This document shows positions 5,300-12,841 of a stretch of 13,071 nucleotides of DNA, piece after piece (position 1 is the first letter of the stretch; every line of letters begins with the position of its first letter). The stretch is from an uncultured beta proteobacterium (GTDB lineage: Bacteria > Pseudomonadota > Gammaproteobacteria > Burkholderiales > Burkholderiaceae): positions 1-13,071 of the forward strand of contig CAIMXN010000147.1 in assembly GCA_903845455.1 (NCBI GenBank), read 5' to 3'. Both the position numbers and the translations under genes were made by a program. A model generated the notes under the pieces. The model was not told the DNA's origin. It made no database searches and saw only the letters and a program-made list of their open reading frames with translations.

Positions 5300-7039
5300 A
5301 TGCCAAAAAAGACTAAAGACTCACTGCGCAGTGCACGCTGGTTTGAACCGGATGATCTGCGCTCGTTTGGACACCGCTCACGAGCAATGCAAATGGGATA
5401 TGGTCCAGAGGATTGGTCAGGAAAGCCGATTATCGCAATCATTAATACCTGGTCTGATATTAACCCCTGCCACACCCACTTTAAGCAACGGGTAGAGGAT
5501 GTCAAACGCGGTGTTTTACAAGCAGGTGGATTTCCAATCGAGCTCCCCGCAATTTCATTGGCCGAGCAGTATGTCAAACCCACTACCATGCTATATCGCA
5601 ATATGCTGGCGATGGAAACTGAGGAGCTTATTCGCTCTCATCCCGTTGATGGCGCGGTACTGATGGGTGGCTGTGATAAGACCACGCCAGGTTTAGTGAT
5701 GGGCGCCCTCTCTGCTGGACTACCATTTGTTTACTTGCCTGCTGGACCCATGTTGCGAGGTAATTGGAAAGGACAAATACTGGGCTCTGGCTCTGATGCC
5801 TGGAAATACTGGGATGAGCGCAGAGCAGGAAAAATAACCGAATCCCAATGGCTTGAGGTGGAAGGTGGTATTGCCCGAAGTCATGGTACATGCATGACCA
5901 TGGGGACTGCAGCAACCATGATGGGAATTGCTGAGGCATTGGGCCTGACATTACCAGGTGCCTCAAGCATTCCAGCAGCAGATTCAAGCCATCCACGCAT
6001 GGCAGCCGCATGCGGACGACGCATCGTTGAAATGGTATGGGAAGATCTCACTCCGGCAAAGATCCTGACTAAAGTAAACTTTATCAATAGCATTGCCGTA
6101 GCAATGGCAATGGGCTGCAGCACCAATGCGATCATCCACTTGGTAGCAATGTCACGTCGAGCTGGCAAAGAGTGCACGATTACGCTTGACGACTTTGATA
6201 GCGCAAGCAGAAAAGTCCCTGTCATTGCCAATATTAGACCTAGTGGTGATAAATATCTTATGGAAGATTTTTATTACGCCGGTGGAATGCCTGCACTAAT
6301 GAAGCAGATGCAATCGCATTTAGATCTTAATGCGATGACGGTATCTGGAACAACATTAGGTCAAAATATTGAGCACGCGCAAGTACACAATGAAGATGTT
6401 ATCCGACCATTAAATAAAGCGATTTATCAAGAAGGTGCACTCGCAGTTCTCAGAGGCAATCTTGCACCCGGCGGCGCCGTGATTAAGCCAAGTGCTTGTG
6501 CTGCAAAATTTTTAAAACATACTGGCCCTGCTTTAGTGTTTGATAGTTATCCTGAAATGAAAAAAGCCCTTGAGGATGAAAATCTTGATGTCACCGAAAA
6601 TCACATCCTTGTTCTCAGAAATGCAGGCCCCAAAGGCGGTCCAGGCATGCCAGAGTGGGGAATGTTGCCGATCCCTGTCAAGCTAGTAAAACAAGGTGTA
6701 CGCGATATGCTCAGACTTTCCGATGCGCGCATGAGTGGTACAAGCTATGGAGCCTGTATTTTGCATGCCTCTCCTGAGGCTTACATTGGAGGCCCACTCG
6801 CACTTGTGAAAACTGGCGATCTTATTAGCGTAGATGTTGATGCAAGAAAAATTCATCTAGAAATTTCTGATGCTGAATTTGCATCTAGAAAATCAGCCTG
6901 GATAGCACCGCCACCAAAATATGAGCGTGGCTATGGCTGGATGTTTAGTAAACATATCCTTCAGGCGGAAGATGGTTGCGACTTTGATTTTCTGGAAACC
7001 GCATTTGGGGCACCCGTTCCAGAGCCTGATATTTTTTAA
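5300..7039 (+). CDS. IlvD/Edd-family sugar-acid (aldonate) dehydratase
   Basis: This cytosolic iron-sulphur dehydratase removes water from a 2,3-dihydroxy acid to give a 2-keto-3-deoxy acid. At 579 residues it matches the L-arabinonate/pentonate dehydratase branch rather than biosynthetic IlvD. Fe-S ligand candidates are C57 (TWSDINPCH), C125 (GGCDKTTP) and C198 (SHGTCMTMGTA). K127 is the carbamylated-lysine candidate and S479 (SDARMSGTSYG) the catalytic serine. The branch features SGTCNTMG-like and YAGGMP are also present. No strong ribosome site precedes the ATG; an AT-rich TTTATA element at 5282-5287 suggests a very short leader. It is divergent from a Bug-type receptor. Alternatives are dihydroxy-acid dehydratase or another aldonate specificity. 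The enzyme class is sure; the substrate is not. Confidence 0.92.
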   Translation: MPKKTKDSLRSARWFEPDDLRSFGHRSRAMQMGYGPEDWSGKPIIAIINTWSDINPCHTHFKQRVEDVKRGVLQAGGFPIELPAISLAEQYVKPTTMLYRNMLAMETEELIRSHPVDGAVLMGGCDKTTPGLVMGALSAGLPFVYLPAGPMLRGNWKGQILGSGSDAWKYWDERRAGKITESQWLEVEGGIARSHGTCMTMGTAATMMGIAEALGLTLPGASSIPAADSSHPRMAAACGRRIVEMVWEDLTPAKILTKVNFINSIAVAMAMGCSTNAIIHLVAMSRRAGKECTITLDDFDSASRKVPVIANIRPSGDKYLMEDFYYAGGMPALMKQMQSHLDLNAMTVSGTTLGQNIEHAQVHNEDVIRPLNKAIYQEGALAVLRGNLAPGGAVIKPSACAAKFLKHTGPALVFDSYPEMKKALEDENLDVTENHILVLRNAGPKGGPGMPEWGMLPIPVKLVKQGVRDMLRLSDARMSGTSYGACILHASPEAYIGGPLALVKTGDLISVDVDARKIHLEISDAEFASRKSAWIAPPPKYERGYGWMFSKHILQAEDGCDFDFLETAFGAPVPEPDIF

Positions 7040-7050
7040 TTCTCAAAAAT

Positions 7051-7081
7051 AAAAAACCCCGCACATCATGCGGGGTTTTTT
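7051..7081. terminator. bidirectional intrinsic terminator
   Basis: The arms CCCCGCA (7057-7063) and TGCGGGG (7069-7075) enclose the loop CATCA. Six A precede the stem and six T follow it, so it works in both directions. It ends both the dehydratase gene (plus) and the hydrolase gene (minus), which converge here. Confidence 0.95.
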
Positions 7082-7106
7082 ATGACAACTCGATGCTTCG
7101 GATACG

Positions 7107-7964
7107 TTAAAACTGTACTGTCTCGCCCTCGGTCATAGGAATAATTTTAATTGAGCTACCCTTCATAGCTTCTTGGAACTCAGCTAAGGTTCCCTTTGCT
7201 ATTGGGTTGGAGTTGTAATGCATTGGAGTCACCATCTTTGGCTTAACCCAAGTGCGTATAGCATAAGCAGCATCATCTGGCGCCATCGTGAAATTACCTC
7301 CGATAGGAATCAATACCAAATCAGGTTTGTAATGTTCACTAATGAATTTCATATCACCAAAGAGGCCGGTATCCCCCATATGCCAAATCTTGAAACCATT
7401 TTCCAACTGAATGATGTAGCCCATCGCCTCGCCAGCCGGATGGGATTCTAGCTTATCAGTAGCTGGATTTTTCCAAACCAATAATGAAGAGTGCTCTGCT
7501 TTTACTGCAGTGACCTTAATACCAGGTAATGGCGTCACATTGCCAGTCTTGTTAAAGCGATGGGTAAGATCCGCTGGTAAAACCCCTAAAGTAACCAAGG
7601 GAGTCACCATGTCTGCAGGGCCATACAACTTAGTATTGTTCAGTTTTGCAATTGCCGGAGCATCCCCTAGATGGTCTACGTGCGCATGAGAGACCAAGAG
7701 TAGATCAATAGGGCCCAGTGCCGCTAGGTCATTTTTATATATTGGTGGAGCCTTTGGTCCACCTGTAATCCATGGATCAATCAAAATTATCTTGCCGTTG
7801 GGGCTCTTAATTCTGAAGGCAGACTGACCCAACCAGAGAATCTCAGTTTTACCTTGAGCGCCACTGGCCACTGGAGCCTGAGCTTGCACGCTAGAAGTAA
7901 AAGCCATTAATAAGACTGCACTCAGCACAGTGCCTACAGAACCTTTAAATAAATGAATATGCAT
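7107..7964 (-). CDS. exported metallo-beta-lactamase-fold hydrolase (UPF0173/UlaG-like)
   Basis: This is a metal-dependent hydrolase of the MBL fold, apparently exported: a hydrophobic leader at about 1-28 ends in SSVQAQA. The mature domain resembles the UPF0173/UlaG-like group. It has the metal motif H93-x-H95-x-D97-H98 (SHAHVDHLGD), the likely third and fourth site residues H158 and D198 (HMGDTGLFGD), and a C-terminal H249 (TPMHY). A perfect AGGAGG sits seven bases before the ATG. Most UPF0173 members are cytosolic and about 225 residues; the leader plus linker explains the extra length. The substrate is unknown: a lactone or phosphoester is possible. It follows the Ntn-amidase gene on the same strand after 162 bases, and ends at the shared terminator. 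Confidence 0.9.
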   Translation of the reverse strand: MHIHLFKGSVGTVLSAVLLMAFTSSVQAQAPVASGAQGKTEILWLGQSAFRIKSPNGKIILIDPWITGGPKAPPIYKNDLAALGPIDLLLVSHAHVDHLGDAPAIAKLNNTKLYGPADMVTPLVTLGVLPADLTHRFNKTGNVTPLPGIKVTAVKAEHSSLLVWKNPATDKLESHPAGEAMGYIIQLENGFKIWHMGDTGLFGDMKFISEHYKPDLVLIPIGGNFTMAPDDAAYAIRTWVKPKMVTPMHYNSNPIAKGTLAEFQEAMKGSSIKIIPMTEGETVQF

Positions 7965-8043
7965 AAATAAGCCTCCTGATGTATTTTTATAAATCTTTTA
8001 AAACTATATCCTAGAACAGACTGACTAACTTTTTACCGCACTG

Positions 8044-8085
8044 CACCAATTTAAGCTTGAATGCTTTGGATTTGGTGAAGCTTGA
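8044..8085. repeat. inverted plus direct repeat cluster between the two hydrolase genes
   Basis: CACCAA (8044-8049) and TTGGTG (8072-8077) form an inverted repeat with a 22-base loop. AAGCTTGA occurs at 8053-8060 and 8078-8085. It lies in the 162-base gap upstream of the MBL-fold gene. It could be an operator or a leader structure, or chance; no T run makes it a terminator. Confidence 0.25.
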
Positions 8086-8126
8086 GTTGGTAAGAAATGA
8101 AGCATTTATAGATATTACATACATAG

Positions 8127-9236
8127 TTAATTCACTGAAATGTAAGACTGTGGCTTATCTAGGCTGTAGTACTTAATGTCTTTTGCGTTCATATCGATTT
8201 TCTTCAGATCAAAGGCTTGCACATTAGTAGTCTCGAACATTTTGACGTAATACATCATATTTTTATTGTCGGCCACTACAGTCCACTCAGTAATCTCGAC
8301 TCCACCAGCACCGCCACCATAGGCATTACTTGCTGGCAAGCTAATTGCGCCCGGAGGAATATCAAAGCTTCCCAAAATATGCCAAGCAGTATTAGTCTGC
8401 TGCGCAGTGCTGTAGCTAGTGGGGGCTGATTTAGTTAAGAACAAGGCACGAATAAAGCGACTTGGGCTCAAGTAATCACCTGGCAGACCATGTAAACCAC
8501 TACCAGAGCTAGGGGGTACAAAGCTTGCACCATTGATCACCATGGGTGCTTTTTCAACATTCGTGAGGTTTGCGTAATTACCAATGTTATTTAATTGATC
8601 TCTAAACGCAGGATCATTAGTCATCACCCCAGTAGGATTATCAGTAATCACCAATTCACCCTTCAGGTACTCAATCACAATACTTTTACCTTTTGCATCG
8701 TGCAAAGTCATACGCACTGGCGCAGAGCTATTGTGATATGCAGGAATGATGGAACGATTAACATAAATCTTTTTAAAGCCCTCTTTTACTTCATCAACAG
8801 TTGCAAAATTCGTGAGGGCATACATCAGCATCTGAATCGAAGCAATACTCTTGGCAGAGTCTGCAGGGCTTACCACTTGATAAACAGCCGTATTGGGGGC
8901 ATTGAGCAAGCCACCAAGCAAACCTTTTTCATTCATACCATCAACCAACACAGGCATGCCCAAGCCATTCATACCAGCGACAGCATATTTGGTTGTCCAA
9001 TTCAAACCTGACCCAGGCTTGTTATCCACCCCAACTCCTGGGACAGGTAAATTTCTCGGGATGACGGTCAGTTGAGATTTGAGTGCTAGCCCAAATTCCA
9101 TAGTGCGTCCATATACGAAGCCCCCATCACTACCTTTCAATAAAAAGCTGGTGCAAGCATTGCTCGCAAAAGGCGTCAGGGTTAAAGAGGTAGCAAGAGA
9201 TGCGGCCAAAATTTGTTTAATCAAAGTCTTAGTCAC
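8127..9236 (-). CDS. exported choloylglycine-hydrolase/penicillin V acylase-family Ntn amidase
   Basis: This linear-amide C-N hydrolase has an N-terminal nucleophile. A signal peptide (about 1-27, TPFASNA) ends immediately before C28, so cleavage exposes the catalytic cysteine (CTSF). Other active-site positions are R44 and E47 (YGRTMEF), N102 (DGMNEKGL), N207 (GVMTNDPAF) and R260 (LSPSRF), in family order. It is 369 residues, in the range for Gram-negative exported members. Such enzymes split conjugated bile salts, penicillin V or N-acyl homoserine lactones; in a free-living bacterium the last, or another acyl amide, is more plausible. The start is GTG at 9236, with AGGGG five bases upstream and a stop just before it. 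It is followed by the MBL-fold gene on the same strand. Confidence 0.9.
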   Translation of the reverse strand: MTKTLIKQILAASLATSLTLTPFASNACTSFLLKGSDGGFVYGRTMEFGLALKSQLTVIPRNLPVPGVGVDNKPGSGLNWTTKYAVAGMNGLGMPVLVDGMNEKGLLGGLLNAPNTAVYQVVSPADSAKSIASIQMLMYALTNFATVDEVKEGFKKIYVNRSIIPAYHNSSAPVRMTLHDAKGKSIVIEYLKGELVITDNPTGVMTNDPAFRDQLNNIGNYANLTNVEKAPMVINGASFVPPSSGSGLHGLPGDYLSPSRFIRALFLTKSAPTSYSTAQQTNTAWHILGSFDIPPGAISLPASNAYGGGAGGVEITEWTVVADNKNMMYYVKMFETTNVQAFDLKKIDMNAKDIKYYSLDKPQSYISVN

Positions 9237-9262
9237 TATTACCCCTAATTAATTGAATTAAG

Positions 9263-9290
9263 CTTATATATTACAACTAGAAACACCTAA
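9263..9290 (-). promoter_or_regulatory. promoter candidate of the Ntn-amidase gene
   Basis: On the minus strand TTAGGT (9290-9285) and TATAAG (9268-9263) are separated by 16 bases. They lie between the terminator of the upstream gene and the GTG start. A motif call of modest strength. Confidence 0.3.
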
Positions 9291-9292
9291 TG

Positions 9293-9318
9293 AAAAAGCC
9301 CCGTATTTACACGAGGCT
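9293..9318 (-). terminator. intrinsic terminator after the quinone oxidoreductase gene
   Basis: Read on the minus strand, AGCCTCGT pairs with ACGGGGCT (8 bp with one G-U) around a 6-base loop, followed by five T. It lies 34 bases after the oxidoreductase stop and isolates it from the amidase gene. Confidence 0.8.
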
Positions 9319-9351
9319 CAGTCAATGAATCGAGATTTCTCAATCAAATCA

Positions 9352-10332
9352 TCAGGGAACCAAGACGATGGCGCCCATGACTTTTCTACTCTCGGCAGCT
9401 TTATGAGCATCTGCAGCCTGTTCCAAAGAAAATTTAGCGCCAATCTGTACCTTCACTGCGCCACTAGTAATAGCGTCGAATACGGCACGAGCATTTTCTT
9501 GAAGTAACTCTGGCGTTGCATTATGAGGAAATACTGAAGGTCTTGTTAAGAACAAGCAACCCTTCTTATTTAAGATTTCTGGCTGAATCTCAGGGGCAGG
9601 CCCCGATGCCGCACCAAATAAGGCCAAAGTTCCAAAAGGGGCAACACAATCTAAAGAACCCAAAAAAGTATCTTTCGCTACTGAATCGTAGACCACGTTA
9701 GCCTTGCGCCCGCCTGTAGCCTCTAGCACCGCCACTACCCAATTAGGCTTGGAGTAATCAACTACTGCATCACATCCGGCGGCTTTTGCAGCAGCAACCT
9801 TGGCATGAGAACCAACAGTGCCCACCACAAATGCGCCCAAGGCCTTGGCCCAGCCTGCAACAATCTGTCCTACACCGCCAGCAGCAGCATGTATCAGAAC
9901 CACATCGCCAGCCTTGACCTTATATGTTTTTTGAACCAGGTACTGAGCAGTCATTGCTTTAAAGAACACAGCCGCAGCAACCTCATCAGAAACACTGCTA
10001 GGAACAGAAACCAATTTATCGACAGGCACATTGCGATGGCTAGCGTAGGCGCCTAGACCAGCGTTCATATACATTACGCGGTCGCCAGCCTTAAATCGCG
10101 CTACACCCTCACCAAGCACTTCGACCACTCCCACAGCCTCATGTCCAAGCCCGGTAGGTAACTCCAATGGATAGACACCAGAGCGCTGGTAAACATCAAT
10201 AAAGTTAAAGCCAATAGCCGTTTGGCGAATCTGTACCTCACCCTTACCTGGTGCCGGCAGTTCTTTATCGATTAATTTGATTACGTCGGCGCTTCCCAAT
10301 TCATTGAGACTTACTATTCGAGCAGTTGTCAC
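9352..10332 (-). CDS. qorA: zeta-crystallin-type NADPH:quinone oxidoreductase
   Basis: This cytosolic medium-chain dehydrogenase/reductase of 326 residues is the normal length for QOR1. It should reduce quinones, or related alpha,beta-unsaturated carbonyls, with NADPH. The signature FNFIDVYQRSGVYP (42-55), the GLGHEAVGVVE segment (61-71) and the nucleotide-binding AAAGGVGQ (149-156) are all present. The cysteines that bind structural or catalytic zinc in alcohol dehydrogenases are missing, as expected for the quinone-reductase branch. The start is GTG at 10332 with AAGG a few bases upstream. It has its own terminator and lies 89 bases after the phasin gene, so it is probably expressed separately. 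The family is sure; the exact electron acceptor is inferred. Confidence 0.93.
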   Translation of the reverse strand: MTTARIVSLNELGSADVIKLIDKELPAPGKGEVQIRQTAIGFNFIDVYQRSGVYPLELPTGLGHEAVGVVEVLGEGVARFKAGDRVMYMNAGLGAYASHRNVPVDKLVSVPSSVSDEVAAAVFFKAMTAQYLVQKTYKVKAGDVVLIHAAAGGVGQIVAGWAKALGAFVVGTVGSHAKVAAAKAAGCDAVVDYSKPNWVVAVLEATGGRKANVVYDSVAKDTFLGSLDCVAPFGTLALFGAASGPAPEIQPEILNKKGCLFLTRPSVFPHNATPELLQENARAVFDAITSGAVKVQIGAKFSLEQAADAHKAAESRKVMGAIVLVP

Positions 10333-10421
10333 GTGTCACCTTATATATTTTTAATGAAAAAATATCATACCTTAAGAACAATGAATACGTGATGCACTAC
10401 CCTCATGGGGCACTTTAAGCC

Positions 10422-10991
10422 CTATGGACGCTTTTTGACCGCTGCTTTCACGGACTGATTGGCTTGTGTACTACCGAGATTAGATACATTTTCAACGCTC
10501 TTCTCAAAGCTATTAAATGAATCTGCCATAGCAGCCCGAACTAACTCAAAGTTTTGCAAGGCAGTATTAAATGAGGTTTTAAATATCGACACATAAGCCT
10601 CAGATCCTGGGGGTGCATTGTTTGTGGCTTCATTAACAAAATGAATGAGGTCCACTTTTGACTCTTCAATCATGGTTTGGGCAATTTGATTTAGCTCCTT
10701 ATTGCCACTACTGAGAACATCCATTAACTTTGCCTGATATTGCGAAACTTCCTTTGCCGCATCTTGTAAAACTTCAGCATGTACATAATCAAATGCACCC
10801 TTGGGGTCTTGGGTTTTTAATAGCTCTGCAACTTTTTTCTGGAAAATACCAGCTAACTCTTGAGCGGCTTGCTGATTAATTTTGGCAATTGCTTGCGCAT
10901 TGGCAGCTGCAACCTGTCCCACGGCTTTTGATGTCTCCATTGTCTTTTGCTGGCTTGCTAGTGCATTTAGATCAAACGGGTTCTTGCTCAT
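10422..10991 (-). CDS. phasin family protein (PHA granule-associated)
   Basis: Phasins coat polyhydroxyalkanoate granules and control their size and number. The 189-residue product is almost wholly helical and Ala/Gln-rich, lacks cysteine and any signal peptide, and ends in a basic tail (VKAAVKKRP), all typical of the Phasin_2 group. The N-terminal NPFDLNALASQQKTMETS and the following Ala-rich amphipathic helix (about 22-60) match the family's granule-binding part. AGGAGC stands seven bases before the ATG. No polymer synthase or depolymerase gene is nearby, which is common for phasins. The presence of PHA storage in this organism is inferred from this gene. Confidence 0.88.
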   Translation of the reverse strand: MSKNPFDLNALASQQKTMETSKAVGQVAAANAQAIAKINQQAAQELAGIFQKKVAELLKTQDPKGAFDYVHAEVLQDAAKEVSQYQAKLMDVLSSGNKELNQIAQTMIEESKVDLIHFVNEATNNAPPGSEAYVSIFKTSFNTALQNFELVRAAMADSFNSFEKSVENVSNLGSTQANQSVKAAVKKRP

Positions 10992-11088
10992 AAAGAAAGC
11001 TCCTTTTATTTCAGTGGTTCAGCTGGACTTCAATCAAATCTACTCTTGAATCACTCTCTTTCTTATAGAGATATACCACTAGGACAAA

Positions 11089-11577
11089 TCAATTTAACTT
11101 GTGCGGCTTTCCGAAGCGTCCTTCATTAGGATATACAGGCGTAGTTGATACCGGTCCCATGCCAATAATTTGGATTTCAGTATCGCCCTTAATGGCTCCA
11201 TCAAAGTGCACCGCTCCTGCTGGGTGGAACATCATGCTCCCAGCTGGCAGGCCAACAGTCGTAGCAGGATCCCAACTAGCATCAGTGCCTGCATACCAAG
11301 TGCCTTTGATCACTGTTACATACCGATCTTGAGTATGAAAATGCGGCGTACTCATTATCCCTGCTGGGAATATATTTCTGACAACATACATCCCAGGCTT
11401 GTTCGGATCGCCATATAAAACAGCGGATTTCACACCCGCTGGAGCATCACCCCAAACCAGTTGATCTGGCTTGACGATGACAAAATCTTTTGCGCTCCCT
11501 TGCGCCTGTGCTGAGAGTGCTGCGACACTCAGCGCACACGCAGCAAAAGTAAGCCTACAAAAAACCAATAGCTTCAT
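11089..11577 (-). CDS. exported cupin-domain protein
   Basis: This is a periplasmic single-domain cupin of 162 residues. The signal peptide (about 1-25, SVAALSAQAQ) is clear. The two cupin motifs are visible: PHFHTQDRYVTVIKG with the H-x-H pair (about residues 80-82), and HPAGAVHFDG with the third histidine. The glutamate that completes the usual metal site is occupied by Arg or Asp (HTQDR). The ATG at 11577 is preferred to a TTG at 11589: GGAG lies seven bases before it and the signal peptide then begins properly (MKLLVFC). The closest annotations for such proteins are only 'cupin domain-containing', with no known reaction. It is divergent from the NHL gene. Confidence 0.87.
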   Translation of the reverse strand: MKLLVFCRLTFAACALSVAALSAQAQGSAKDFVIVKPDQLVWGDAPAGVKSAVLYGDPNKPGMYVVRNIFPAGIMSTPHFHTQDRYVTVIKGTWYAGTDASWDPATTVGLPAGSMMFHPAGAVHFDGAIKGDTEIQIIGMGPVSTTPVYPNEGRFGKPHKLN

Positions 11578-11736
11578 AACAGTCTCCAAATTTCATTATT
11601 TTTAGTTGTGCTTGCTCTTGTGAATCTAACACGGCATATTCTCAATCCTCCTAAGGGATTACCCCGTACCCACTCCTCTAGGTATTTTTTTAGGCTAAGC
11701 TTCTACACACAAAAGAATAATTAAAACGGAGGCAAT

Positions 11737-12828
11737 ATGAGCAAACCCATTGGTAGACTTTTCCTCGTCCTGCTGATTGCTGTTTGTAGTAGCACTTTTG
11801 CGCAAGCACAAACGACTACCGGAGCACCCCAATATAAAGTAGATCCCTATTGGCCAAAGTCTTTACCAAATAATTGGATTTTGGGGCAGGTTTCCGGTGT
11901 TACAACAGATACCAATGATCATATTTGGGTCATTCATCGCCCACTGACAGTTACCGATGATGAAAAGGGAGCAACCTTAAATCCAAAACGCTCTAAATGC
12001 TGTGTGCCAGCACCGCCCGTTCTGGAGTTTGATAAACAAGGTAATTTATTGCACGCTTGGGGTGGACCGAGCGTTGGTTATGACTGGCCAAAAAATGAAC
12101 ATGGCATCTACATTGATCCAACCGGAAACGTTTGGCTTGGCGGCAATGATGTCACTGATCATATGATTTTAAAGTTCACACCCCAAGGAAAGTTCCTCTT
12201 ACAAATTGGCAGCACAGGAAAAAGTCTTGGTAGTAATGACAGCACCCAATTGGGTCGACCCGCTCATATGAATGTCGATCCTGTTGCCCATGAAGTCTAT
12301 ATCGCAGATGGCTATCTTAATAAACGTGTCATTGTTTATGACTCAAATACTGGAGCATATAAGCGTCATTGGGGGGCTTACGGCAATGCTCCAAGTGATG
12401 AAAAGGTCGCGCACTTCAATCCTAAATCACCTCAGTTTGGCAACCCCGTGCATTGCGTGCGCCTCATGAAAGACAATACACTCTTTGTCTGTGATCGCTC
12501 CAATAATCGTATTCAGGTTTTTGAGAAGAGTGGGAAGTTCATCCGCGAAATGGCTTATGAAACTGAAACTAAAGGATCTGGCTCGGTATGGGATCTCATT
12601 CCGTCAGATGCCAGTCAAAAATATATTCTGATTGCCGATGGTACTAATAATGAAGTGACTGTACTTGTGCGGGAAACTGGGCAGAAAGTTGGCTCATTTG
12701 GAAGAAGTGGTCGAAATGCTGGTGAGTTTCATTGGGTACATAATATTGCAGTCGACTCTGAAGGCAGTGTTTACACCACCGAGGTTGACACCGGCAAGCG
12801 CGCCCAAAGATTTACTAAAACACCATAA
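11737..12828 (+). CDS. exported NHL-repeat six-bladed beta-propeller protein (PAL-like)
   Basis: This 363-residue periplasmic propeller has a signal peptide (about 1-25, SSTFAQAQ) and six NHL-type blades starting near residues 50, 120, 174, 236, 283 and 332. Equivalent inner-strand histidines occur in four blades: H122 (NEHGIYID), H177 (RPAHMNVD), H239 (NPVHCVRL) and H335 (WVHNIAVD). In peptidylglycine alpha-amidating lyase-type propellers such residues bind zinc at the active site. A vicinal Cys pair, C88-C89, lies in blade 1, with C240 and C252 further on. GGAGG four bases before the ATG fixes the start. The next gene, a ModA-like binding protein, begins 13 bases after the stop, which suggests one operon. 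The fold is sure; metal-dependent lyase or lactonase activity is a guess. Confidence 0.88.
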   Translation: MSKPIGRLFLVLLIAVCSSTFAQAQTTTGAPQYKVDPYWPKSLPNNWILGQVSGVTTDTNDHIWVIHRPLTVTDDEKGATLNPKRSKCCVPAPPVLEFDKQGNLLHAWGGPSVGYDWPKNEHGIYIDPTGNVWLGGNDVTDHMILKFTPQGKFLLQIGSTGKSLGSNDSTQLGRPAHMNVDPVAHEVYIADGYLNKRVIVYDSNTGAYKRHWGAYGNAPSDEKVAHFNPKSPQFGNPVHCVRLMKDNTLFVCDRSNNRIQVFEKSGKFIREMAYETETKGSGSVWDLIPSDASQKYILIADGTNNEVTVLVRETGQKVGSFGRSGRNAGEFHWVHNIAVDSEGSVYTTEVDTGKRAQRFTKTP

Positions 12829-12841
12829 AACGGATACTTCA

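Noticed and set aside
8595..9011. 138-codon open frame on the plus strand
   Set aside because: It lies opposite the well-supported Ntn-amidase gene and its composition is that of an antisense shadow.
10388..10421. GC-rich inverted segments after the phasin gene (GGGC/GCCC)
   Set aside because: The stem is only about 4 bp and no T run follows, so it is not credible as an intrinsic terminator.
11590..11736. Regulatory structure in the cupin/NHL divergent region
   Set aside because: Apart from the GGAGG ribosome site, only weak -10-like hexamers and no convincing repeat were found.
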